Assembly (NCBI GenBank): GCA_934045905.1
Contig: OW203763.1
Coordinates: 41,198,724 to 41,262,723 of the forward strand
Length of the DNA: 64,000 nt
Reading direction: 5' to 3'
Source of the DNA: Leuctra nigra
Taxonomy: Eukaryota > Arthropoda > Insecta > Plecoptera > Leuctridae
The translations under genes were made by a program, and so were the position numbers. Numbering within the stretch: position 1 is the stretch's first letter; each line of letters starts with the position of its first letter. This document shows, one piece after another, positions 55,798 to 64,000 of the stretch. The notes beneath the pieces are model-generated. The model worked only from the letters and a program-made list of their open reading frames with translations, was not told the DNA's origin and ran no database searches.

Positions 55798-56867
55798 CAG
55801 GCGAGTAGGAACTTCATTTTGAGTGGGGGGTCAAAATTATCGGGATCAATGAATGTGAGGAAAAGTAGACGCCGTTACAAGGGGGTCTGGAGGGCCCGCA
55901 ACCCAAATTGCCCCGCAGGGCCTTTTTTGAATTTTTGATACAAAAGAATCAAATTTGAAGCTATTTTTGCATACTTTTCAAAGAAATGTACAATGTGTGA
56001 AATGCAATATTCTGTGGAAACTTTAGACAAATGTAATATATTTTGTAGCTATTTGTTTTTAGAGAATACCCATTGGCCCCGCAGGGAATTTTTTGGGTTT
56101 TTGATACAAAAGAATCCACCTTAAAGCTATTTTGGCATACTTTTCAAAGAAATTTAAAATGTATGAAATGCAATATTCTGTGGAAACTTTAGACAAATGT
56201 AATATAATCTGTAGTTTTATTTGTTTTTATAGAATCCCCTATGGCCCCGCAGGGAATGTTTTGAGCTTTTGATACAGAAGAATCGAATTTGAAGCTATTT
56301 TGGCATCCTTTTCAAAGAAATTAAAAATGTGTGATATGCAATATTCTTGGGAAACTTTAGACTAAATGCATTATAATCTGTAAATTTTGTTATTCGATAA
56401 ATTCCCTAAATTTGTATTGTATTTTATTTTATTTTATTATCATCCCGTGGACAAGTACATAATACATGTATGGGTATCGTCAAGTGTTGAGTAAAATGTA
56501 AGAATGTATGACAAGTTATGAGAAAACGGTTGCAATAACCAATAAGCAATAAGGAAAATCTGTAAGTACCTATATGTTTTGGTATCATAGTGTAACGTGT
56601 AATTATTAAATTGTATTCATGAGGATGATCATGTTGGACAAACGAGTTATTGTCTCATTGGATAATACCTCTGTTCAATTAGTTTTGCAAAACTTGGGAA
56701 AATTTTGAGAATTCAACCTCATAATGGAGCAAATCTGTGAATTTTTGGATCTCTTCATCAACATTTTTGTATATATGGGGGTTATATCTGGGGGTGTCAA
56801 GATGAAAAGTGGGGGGGGGGGGGGTGTCATTGACCCCCACTCCCCCCCCCCCCTTCCTACGCGCCTG
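55798..56867. mobile_element. 1,070-bp non-autonomous hAT element
   Basis: Inverted ends CAGGCGAGTAGGAA and TTCCTACGCGCCTG with the exact 8-bp duplication TATTTCAG at 55,790-55,797 and 56,868-56,875. It carries a 165-bp tandem repeat and a G-run/C-run pair near its right end. No transposase ORF. Confidence 0.9.
55905..56410 (+). repeat. ~166-bp tandem repeat inside the hAT element
   Basis: Units start GATACA(A/G)AAGAATC at 55,938, 56,103 and 56,271. They share GAAATGCAATATTCTGTGGA, ACTTTAGACAAATGTAATAT and GGCCCCGCAGGGAA. Confidence 0.92.
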
Positions 56868-57271
56868 TATTTCAGGTAGATCAACCTGTATTAGTTAAAG
56901 ATTATCGAGGAAGGAGATAATGTTCGATTTTTATTAAAATTATACAATGTTAAGGATCGGTTACATACTCGGTGATGATTGAGAATGATCCATCTAGAGT
57001 GTGGAAAAGACATGCAAATCAATTGTTGGCATTCAGAGGTTCAAAGCAGCCAGAAATGAGAAATGTAGAAGATAATTTTGATTTTGCCGAGGATGTAACC
57101 AATTCTGGTCCTGTACCTAACGTGCTGCCTGAACATGATGAACGCCTCATGTAGTTGAACCAGACAATCAAGAAGTTGAGATCAATGTAAATAATGATGT
57201 TGTAAACGAGGCAGAGCAAATAATTTCCAGTTCACCTCAATGCAAATATCCTAAACGTGTAAGAAAACCTG

Positions 57272-57520
57272 TTGTCATACTGGATTTGTAAATTATTATG
57301 TTTATTATGTAATTATGTATTAAATGTTCCATTTATCTCATGTAAATTGTGAGCTATATCAAGGTTGGAGAGTGATTGATAATGTGGGACGACTTATTGT
57401 CAAACTGGATCTGTAAATTCTTATGTTTATCATGTATTTCAATGTTCCATTTATATCATGTAAATTGTGAGCTATGTATATCAAGGTTGGAGAGTGATGG
57501 ATAATGTGAGACAACATATC
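57272..57520 (+). repeat. ~127-bp tandem duplication spanning the gypsy pol stop
   Basis: GTCATACTGGATTTGTAAAT (57,272) recurs as GTCAAACTGGATCTGTAAAT (57,399), followed in both by CATGTAAATTGTGAGCTAT and CAAGGTTGGAGAGTGAT. The unit includes the last pol codons and the stop. Confidence 0.85.
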
Positions 57521-57768
57521 CAGTAATTTGTCCATACTGTAAGTTTATTGTTTAATTTGTCAGAGTGAAATTTTCTAAGTGTATTGAACCTTGAACAGAA
57601 GTGTTATGCGTATGAGAGGAATAATAAACTATTGAATAATAGACGGGAGTTTATTGTTATTTATTTGTTTGTAAACAAAGCTTATGGTTCATGATGAATA
57701 CTTTGTTTTGATTAATCACATTGAAGAGGATCTACAGATGTGGTGTGATGCTGATGTAGAGTGTTTAA

Positions 57769-58131
57769 ATGGAAATGTATATATATAGTGTTGGGCCAAA
57801 AGTGTTACATCCAAATATAAGAGGCGTGCGTCGGAATTTCGACAATTTCTGTATTTTGCTTGCTAGATTTAAATTTAGTTGGGACATCATTGTTCTGGCA
57901 GAAAGTCATCTTCAGTTAAGCGAACCTTGTTCTATCCTGGGTTTTTCAACCTATTATTTTAACTCACGGTACACGGGTGCGGACGAGATTATAGTGTTTG
58001 TAAATACTAATATTATAAATGATGCGAGGGTCGTGTCTCAAGATGCGTTGTCTGGTAGTTCGAATGCTGCTCGCATTTCATTTAATCTCGAGGGTGTTAC
58101 CCATACTATTATCGATTACTTATTATATATT
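57769..58131 (+). pseudogene. LINE APE endonuclease, 5' part, cut by hAT
   Basis: Reads VLHPNIRGVRRNFDNFCILL, WDIIVLAESHLQLSEPCSIL and ISFNLEGVTHTII, the N-terminal half of an APE endonuclease (INIRS..., VL.E.). The stretch is interrupted at 58,131 by the hAT transposon and resumes at 60,744. The upstream stretch 57,530-57,768 is AT-rich and not identified. Confidence 0.7.
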
Positions 58132-58727
58132 CAGTGGCGTAACTACCGCCCGGAAGGACCGGGCAAATCCCGGGGGACCCCATGCTCAGGGGGCCCCGCC
58201 GGGGCCCACTAAGCTTTATTTTTATATAAATTTGTAAAATATAGAAGTTTATACATTTTTGAGATGGAAAAGGTTTTCACTTTGGCTTTGCGCTCTAGCT
58301 ATAAAACCAATTGACAATGATTCATGCGAACGTTATTGTTGTGGGGGAAGGGGGGGGGGGGGCTCGAACGTGTCCAGTTCGTTTCTCGCGCTTTTTTAAC
58401 AGCTGGAAAAACCTCGAAGCATGCAATTATATGTAACATAAGATAAATTACGAAATTCGTTGAACTATCTCGGGCATCAATATTCAATACGTTGCCTATG
58501 TGAGACCGTTGTGAGACGTAGTAAAGTGCAGAAGTGATATTTGTCCACACTCCACCCGCGCTTGTTTCAACATTTCTTCTAGTTTTGCAAGTTAATAGTT
58601 ATTAAAAACTGTCCAAACAACTTTCCTAACACAATCAATTGGAATTAAATTACAAAAACGTTATGCGCTCTGCATTGTATAATGAAGACAATAATGCTAC
58701 GCAATATCTCTTCAATATTTACTGACG

Positions 58728-59278
58728 ATGCACTGCTTGGACATCATCATCATCCAGCTCAATGAGAGGTTCAAAAGCTTACAGCAAGTGATGCATATTT
58801 TTCAAGCCATCCAGCCGCGTGAGCTGCTAAATGACGAGTTGTCCGAAGACCAGCGTTACAATCAGGCCCGTAGACTTGTTGATACGTATCAAGAAGATAT
58901 CAGTGATAGTTTTCCGACTGAGCTAATAAAACTACGATCTTGTCTAAAAGACGGAATTTCATAGTGTTCGACAGTGAAAAATCTAGCTCACCTGATTATT
59001 ATAGAAAATTTTGCGCTTTCGGCCAGTTTTCCGGATGTAATTGTACTGCCCTGATGCTTTTTTTAACAATTCCCGTTACAGTTGCCACTGCTGAAAGATC
59101 ATTTTCAAAACTAAAAATTATAAAAAACTATTTCAGAAGTACAATGGGGCAAGAACGTTTGCGAGGCTTGAGTGTGTTGTCAGTGGAGCACGACGAAGCT
59201 CATCCTACGACAACATCTCCAGGACGTCATCAAAGTATTCGCAGAAACAAAAGCCAGACGAATGACATTGTCATATGA
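58728..59278 (+). pseudogene. hAT transposase, C-terminal part
   Basis: Two overlapping frames: LNERFKSLQQVMHIFQAIQP (58,728-58,964) and, to 59,278, IPVTVATAERSFSKLKIIKN then YFRSTMGQERLRGLSVLSVE. The second is the hAT dimerisation domain at the C-terminus of ZMYM1-like hAT transposases. N-terminal BED finger and most of the catalytic DDE region are not seen. A frameshift joins the two parts. Confidence 0.85.
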
Positions 59279-59314
59279 CATTTTCTTTTTTTAAAAGTGG
59301 CATGTATTATTGTA

Positions 59315-59732
59315 TCCCCATAAAAAAACACTCCGTGTAAAAATACCAGCCAAGTCTCTTCAACTACAAAAAATAGAAGAAATCTAAAAATTTAGCACTG
59401 AAAAGTAGTGATATCAAAAAATGGGCCAAGTCAAAACTTCATTTTAAAAATAAAAATGTACTTGGCGCATCGTGTAGGTATATAAACAGTAAAGAATATG
59501 CCGAAAATCAAATGCACCTAATTATATAGTATACCTATAATGCCCTTAAAAACGATGCGCCAAGTATATTTTTATTTTTAAAATGAAGTTTTGACTTGGC
59601 CCATTTTTTGATATCACTACTTTTCAGTGCTGAATTTTTAGATTTCTTCTATTTTTTTGTAGTTGTAGTAGTTGTAGTTTTTTTGTAGTTGGACTTGGCT
59701 GGTATTTTTACACGGAGTGTTTTTTATGGGGA
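59315..59732. mobile_element. 418-bp hairpin MITE, TA duplication, nested in hAT
   Basis: Inverted ends TCCCCATAAAAAAACACTCC and GGAGTGTTTTTTATGGGGA with TA at 59,313-59,314 and 59,733-59,734. The arms (~190 bp) cover nearly the whole element, including GTACTTGGCGCATCG and its inverse. TA duplications and long palindromes suit a Tc1/mariner-type MITE. Confidence 0.85.
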
Positions 59733-60179
59733 TATCACTAGTTTTTTTAGTTTATTTACACAACATTTAACACATATCGGAGCAACAATGACTAATTCCT
59801 TTAAAAAAATAGGCCATTTTCGAATTAGTTACTACGAAAAAATGTGTTTGGTGCTAAATATAAGCTTATTTTGATATTCCATGAAGAATTGCGAAAGCAT
59901 TGTTCCGATAGGTCCAGCCGTTTTCGAGATATGGCATCACTTCCGGTTTTCATAATGGCGGCTGAAATTACAGCCACCTAGAATTTATTTCTATAAATGT
60001 TAGGTATCATTATAAGCCTTCTGAATTTGTAGTTATTGTAGTAAGAGGTGATTCAAGTCTGATTCTTCATTTTTATGACGTCATTTCCGGTTTCGGTAAT
60101 AGTAAATGTATATTTTGCCTATTGATATTCCATAAAGATGACCGTCTGAATCATTTGGCGATAGTTTTATTCCGATCGG

Positions 60180-60660
60180 TGTAGTCGTTTTCGAGATATG
60201 ACGTCACTTCCGGTTTCAAAATGGCGCCTTCCGGTTGGTTTTATAAAAAGGCACCTCAGACGCCAAAAGTGCACATGTGGTAAAAATTTCAAGTCGATCG
60301 GTTAAGCCGTTTAGGCTGTGGCGGTGACAGCGGTGTTTCGTGATATCATCATCATCAGATGGAGATAGGTTTTAAAAGGGGTGTAATTTCACTGTTTTCA
60401 CGGCCCTCTAGCCCACAAATGGCATTACCTATTGTTCCCAAATTTAGTATATGTTGTCAGGTGGGCCATAGCTCGAAATTAAGTTATTTCGCAACAATGT
60501 GAGATTTTTCAATTTTGAGATCCAGTAGGCCGAAAATGCCATGTTGTTGCTTACAGTAAAAGTAGTTGGTCTGCTCCTCAGTTTATATAGGCATTTACGA
60601 TATGTTGAGTGAGTGTGAGTGTACAGTACGACTTGGCTGGGTGGAGCGACCGCTCCACTA
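60180..60660 (-). repeat. hAT-associated non-coding block, copy 2 (inverted)
   Basis: Inverse of the 42,380-42,890 block: TGGAGCGACCGCTCCACTAG, GATCCAGTAGGCCGAAAATG, TGGGCCATAGCTCGAAA and AGACGCCAAAAGTGCAC. Confidence 0.8.
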
Positions 60661-60743
60661 GATTTTGAGGAATGGGGGAGGGGGGCCACATTTTGTTTTT
60701 GCCCGGGGGCCCCCTTAGCTGAAGTTACGCCACTGTATATATT

Positions 60744-61080
60744 ATCATACAGGTCACCATCCACAAATGTGAGGTATTTCATTCAAGATTTAGATATTTG
60801 TATTGAAAAGCTACCACTATCCTTTCTGTACCATCAAACGATAATAGGGATATTAATATGTATTAAATGTTGATGATTATAGGGCACCTAGTTACTTGAA
60901 TATGTTCAGTGCTAATGGCTTAGTGTCGTGTAAAAACAATGCAACTAGGCAAGGCTCTGCTACTAGTTCATGTCTGGACCATATTTTTACACGAACTAAA
61001 GAATGGGAATTATTAATGTCGATATAACTGACCACTATCCGATTTTCATTCTCATTTTATTAGAAACGGGGAGTAATGTG
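60744..61080 (+). pseudogene. LINE APE endonuclease, 3' part, resumed after hAT
   Basis: Reads YRSPSTNVRYFIQDLDICIE, then in other frames DDYRAPSYLNMFSANGLVSC, SSCLDHIF and DITDHYPIFI, the catalytic C-terminal half of the endonuclease. The LINE breaks off near 61,080 before RT. The frame differs by one or more indels from 57,769-58,131. Confidence 0.75.
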
Positions 61081-61440
61081 CAAGAGTGTTGAATAAACAT
61101 GTGGCCACCAAAACAACTAGCAGAAATGTAAACAATTTTAAAGTTCAACGAAGTAAACGACGCTACACAGAAAAAACAAAGACCTGTTTTGGCCCCCTAA
61201 AACGGGCCCAAAACGCGGTGAATCAAAAACAGGTCCTCGTTATCTTGAAAAGAGCTGTTTTGGCCCTCGATCCAAGACCTGTGTTCCAGGTCCAATATTC
61301 GGGGTTATTACAGCTCAAGAGAGGTGCTGTTTTGGACACATGATTCGTCAGCAAAAACCTGTATTGAAGTCTAGTTCAATCTGATAAAACCTGATATAGA
61401 ATGTAGGTTTCTTTGGAAAACTTCCATGGAGTCAGGATGA
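61081..61440. other. Non-coding stretch with ACCTGTTTTGG phrases
   Basis: GACCTGTTTTGGCCC, AGCTGTTTTGGCCCTCG and GTGCTGTTTTGGAC recur, suggesting a short degenerate repeat. From 61,398 the sequence GAATGTAGGTTTCTTTGGAA is inverted at 61,570-61,592. Confidence 0.45.
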
Positions 61441-61470
61441 TATGAAGGGATGTGTGTTGTGAAAAATATC

Positions 61471-61543
61471 CGACCGAACCGGGGCTCGAACCCGGGACCT
61501 CTCACTTGCCGGGCGAGAGCTCTACCAACTGAGCTACCCGATC
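61471..61543 (-). tRNA. tRNA-like gene, Ala(GGC)-type anticodon, minus copy
   Basis: Folds as a complete cloverleaf: 7-bp acceptor (with U-G and G-U pairs), D stem GCTC/GAGC, anticodon stem CTCGC/GTGAG with loop CCGGCAA, and T arm CCGGGTTCGAGCCCCGG. The anticodon position reads GGC. Two features are unusual for a working tRNA-Ala: C at position 33 in place of U, and U3:G70 in place of the identity pair G3:U70. It may be the head of a tRNA-derived repeat and not a functional gene. Confidence 0.6.
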
Positions 61544-61784
61544 GGACGGACGGACACTTTCCAAAGTGAAGTTTTCCAAAGAAACCTACATTCTCATCAA
61601 TCGAGCTGTAAAGCAACTCGTTCAGTCGAGTAAAAGAGGGTTGCGCACGCAAGTGCAATGAGACATGGTGACAGCATCGTCACCGGTGGTATGACAGTTC
61701 GTAGAAGCATTCTCTACCTTCATTCCATGCTCCTCGGAGATCTCTAACCCTCATCAGTGTGTTGTGTCTAATGTCCGTCCGTCC

Positions 61785-61857
61785 GATCGGGTAGCTCAGT
61801 TGGTAGAGCTCTCGCCCGGCAAGTGAGAGGTCCCGGGTTCGAGCCCCGGTTCGGTCG
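61785..61857 (+). tRNA. tRNA-like gene, Ala(GGC)-type anticodon, plus copy
   Basis: Identical to the minus copy at 61,471-61,543, including flanks. It has an A box (TAGCTCAGTTGG) and a B box (GGTTCGAGCC). The same cautions on C33 and the acceptor stem apply. Confidence 0.6.
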
Positions 61858-61887
61858 GATATTTTTCACAACACACATCCCTTCATA

Positions 61888-64000
61888 ACAAACCTGATAT
61901 AGCTTCGAGGGGTGCCAATACGGTCCGTCCAGCTAGGCCGGAATGGCTTCGAAATACAGGCCTGTTTAGGTCCATGGGTGAGCCGTTTTTATCGGCCGAC
62001 CTGGTGGTCCAATTTGGGTTGATTTTCTGGGCTATATTAGCTACCACCATGCATGCCAAAACGGCATTGATATTTTAGGCTGTATTGGCTCTCAAGGAAG
62101 CCGTTTTGAAACTGTAAGTTACCAAATTGGTCCTGGGAAGAGCTATATGGAAATTGGAATCCTAGGAAAAAGTACAGTTTACACATAATATAGTACACAT
62201 TTTTTTTTATTGATAGAGAAATTGTATGTATGCACAATTACTACTCAATAAAAAATAAAAATGTAATAATTTATCCGGAACAATAATTATCTTCATCACG
62301 GTTTCTATCACAGTGTCTGGACCTGTCACGGTCACTTCCAAGCTCTGTAACAGATAAAAATAATACGTTTAGACCGAAGAACAAAATTACTCTTTTACAA
62401 CAAATATATTCTAAAATAAATTGAAATAATAAGGTAGGGATGGCTCCACCCTCCACTGTGATTTCAGCCCAGATACACAGGGTTGGATACTCAAGGTCAT
62501 TGGGGTTACTGGTCAAGATTTACCTAATTTGCATTATTTGAAAAGCAAGGTGAAGGTAAGGCCTAATCATAAAATTATCGGTGTGTTTTTTGTTAGGGTT
62601 TATATGATTTTAAGGTGAAGGATCCCCATCAGAATCGCCGTTTTCATGTAACCGTCTCATAGATCATAGACAGACAATATGATATGTATAACGACGAATT
62701 CATACATATAATTGCCCTTTGCAAACTGTGATACACTTTTGAACAATCACATCTCCTAATTTGTGAAATGTAACGGATTGTCAATTTTTTTATAAAATGG
62801 TTACACTATTTTAATAAAGCAATTAATTCCCTACAATTTAGTCACTTCAACTGTCATCTAAGAACACTGTCACAATCTAAAAACTAAATAACACAAAAGT
62901 GGTCCTTCGCATTGAGAAAAAAATTACATTGGTAAGGAAGGAACTATACCATTTTTTTAAACTTTGAGGATTAAAGTTCTAAACGTATGTAAACAAAATG
63001 CTTTGTTTTATTAGATCGTGAAATTCAGAAATATGTATTAAAAATTTGTGTCAACATTTCCGCAAATAAATGAAAAAAGTAATTTTGGTACATTCATTTA
63101 ACAAATTATTTTGATCTTTAAAATATAATTTATAGCATTGTTTATCCAAACACCCTGAACTTTAGGTATTCGATATAGTGGAAATTCAATGTTCAATAAT
63201 TAATAAAACAACCAATCTTTTAGATTGTGCTCAAATATTGAGAGAAAAACAAGAACAAAGTACTTAACCCTTTTTGATTAGGGCTTGTAACTCTTGAAAT
63301 ACATTTAGTTACGATTATTTTATTTTTTAGGTAATAATAGGTACCTAATAGCATTGTTTTGTTAACTTATACACTATTTCAATGAATTAATAGAATTGCA
63401 TGATTTTTTTCCAATGAAATTATGTGCAATGAATAGAAACATAATACACAATTAAATGACAATTTTTTAACAAATCTTCCTAGGTATAGGTACACTCAAA
63501 CCAATAAAAAAAACGGTAGGTACTGTGTACAAAACGGATTGGCTGTTGGTCAGGTTCCTTGACCAAAGTAGGAACTGGGAGACTACAAAGATGTTAGGCA
63601 ATGGTTACTCATTACAACTCAATACTCAGACTTACAAAAGAAATAATCCACACAGGTGGTTTTATTATACAAAAGCATCAATGTTCAAGTCAAGAGCTAC
63701 TGAACTAAACTGTAGGCATAAAATAAATAGCACATGGTTTGAGTAGAAAAATGCAAATGGCCCATGAAGTTACTGGATTGAACAAGAAAGAAAAGTAAGT
63801 AATTAAATAATACAGTGTGGCAATGCCAACACTTACCTCGAGAGCCTTCTCGACAGATTACTAAACACTAGAGTCAAAATAGACTAGCACTTTGGTTCGA
63901 GAACCTCTGTGCACATTTAACCTGGTACCTACTATACCCTTCTCATACGTATGTCAAATTGTGGAATGCATAAAATAACGGAACAATAATGGAATTTCGA
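61888..64000. other. AT-rich stretch, no gene recognised
   Basis: I see no supported ORF, RNA gene or element. A 73-codon ORF at 63,525-63,746 shows no familiar motif and lacks support. The stretch has fewer visible repeats than the rest of the window, so short host exons cannot be ruled out. Confidence 0.4.

Larger units (their letters stand above)
55421..57291 (+). pseudogene. pol: Ty3/gypsy copy 3: integrase end, interrupted by hAT
   Basis: It starts at FGFPQHVVSDNGPPFTSQEF, the integrase core, and continues in shifting frames (EGKDFNLAVSRFLLAY; LFLRRQLRTRLDCIKSNL) to KDHKCSRQVVFQ. A hAT element then intervenes, and integrase resumes with VDQPVLVKDYRGR, IENDPSRVWKRHANQLL and a C-terminus ending near 57,291. 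Protease, RT and RNase H are absent on the 5' side. It is close to copies 1 and 2 in sequence, so it could be the remainder of copy 2 separated by the LINE, with the middle lost. That link is inference. Confidence 0.8.
58132..60735 (+). mobile_element. 2.6-kb hAT transposon with decayed transposase
   Basis: Inverted ends CAGTGGCGTAACT and AGTTACGCCACTG with exact 8-bp duplication TATATATT at 58,124-58,131 and 60,736-60,743. Inside are transposase fragments, a nested MITE, CCGGAAGTGACGTCA-type motifs and GC-rich ends (GGACCGGGCAAATCCCGGGG). Confidence 0.93.
61441..61887. repeat. 116-bp perfect inverted repeat carrying tRNA-like genes
   Basis: Arm 61,441-61,556 is the exact inverse of 61,772-61,887. 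Each arm holds one whole tRNA-like sequence and its flanks. Confidence 0.92.

Noticed and set aside
63525..63746. Possible host exon or small gene
   Set aside because: A 73-codon ORF without recognisable motif, clear splice context or supporting neighbours.
1..64000. Host protein-coding gene or an undescribed multi-gene system
   Set aside because: Every recognisable coding segment belongs to a transposable element, and I found no operon-like or defence-like gene set.

Overview
The window looks like repeat-rich intergenic DNA from an animal, most probably an arthropod or related invertebrate. It is AT-rich and eukaryotic in style: non-LTR and LTR retrotransposons, hAT transposons, tRNA-derived SINEs, MITEs, a satellite array and microsatellites. 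I recognise no host protein-coding gene and cannot name a species from sequence alone. Every coding stretch I can identify belongs to a transposable element, and nearly all are broken by stops, frameshifts, deletions or later insertions.

Layout. 1-4,050: a Ty3/gypsy element (end of gag, pol, start of the 3' LTR) with a palindromic insert at the gag/pol boundary. 4,064-6,440: a 5'-truncated LINE with an (AATA)n tail. 6,442-7,098: a TTAA-flanked hairpin MITE nested in another inverted-repeat element. 7,100-13,440: AT-rich non-coding DNA with diverged duplications, G-runs, a TIR MITE and a dispersed family carrying a GCGAGCGAAGCGAGCG motif. 13,523-20,228: a 6.7-kb array of ~145-bp monomers that changes polarity near 15.3 kb and has matching inverted edge sequences, like a Foldback-type element. 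21,034-22,029 (-): a gag-like ORF with 27-residue tandem repeats. 22,173-25,518: an RTE-like LINE. 27,270-28,860: an L1/Tx1-like LINE remnant. 29,429-33,271: an R2-like LINE with a 14-bp target duplication. 33,518-36,475: a SINE split by a 2.7-kb TIR element that itself holds two miniature LTR elements. 37,140-40,110: a LINE whose ORF1 has a SAP domain. 42,380-44,505: a second R2-like RT (-) cut by a hAT MITE and a SINE. 44,632-45,651: gypsy copy 2. 46,174-55,254 (-): a nearly complete I-like LINE with RNase H and a 12-bp target duplication. 55,421-57,520: gypsy copy 3 cut by a hAT element. 57,769-61,080: a LINE endonuclease cut by a hAT transposon that contains a mariner-like MITE. 61,441-61,887: an inverted pair of tRNA-like genes. 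61,890-64,000: nothing recognised.

The most informative pattern is nesting. Target-site duplications can be read directly for many insertions: 13 bp for the palindrome in gypsy 1; TTAA; 15 bp for a short LINE derivative; 14 bp for the R2-like element; CA for the 2.7-kb element; GTAG for a miniature LTR element; 13 bp for the SINE; 12 bp for the I-like LINE; four separate 8-bp hAT duplications; and TA. These give a relative order of events. The non-autonomous elements also point to their partners: the 372-bp element at 14,614 shares both ends with the I-like LINE at 46-55 kb, and the miniature LTR element at 34,125 joins a gag-like start to the tail of an integrase.
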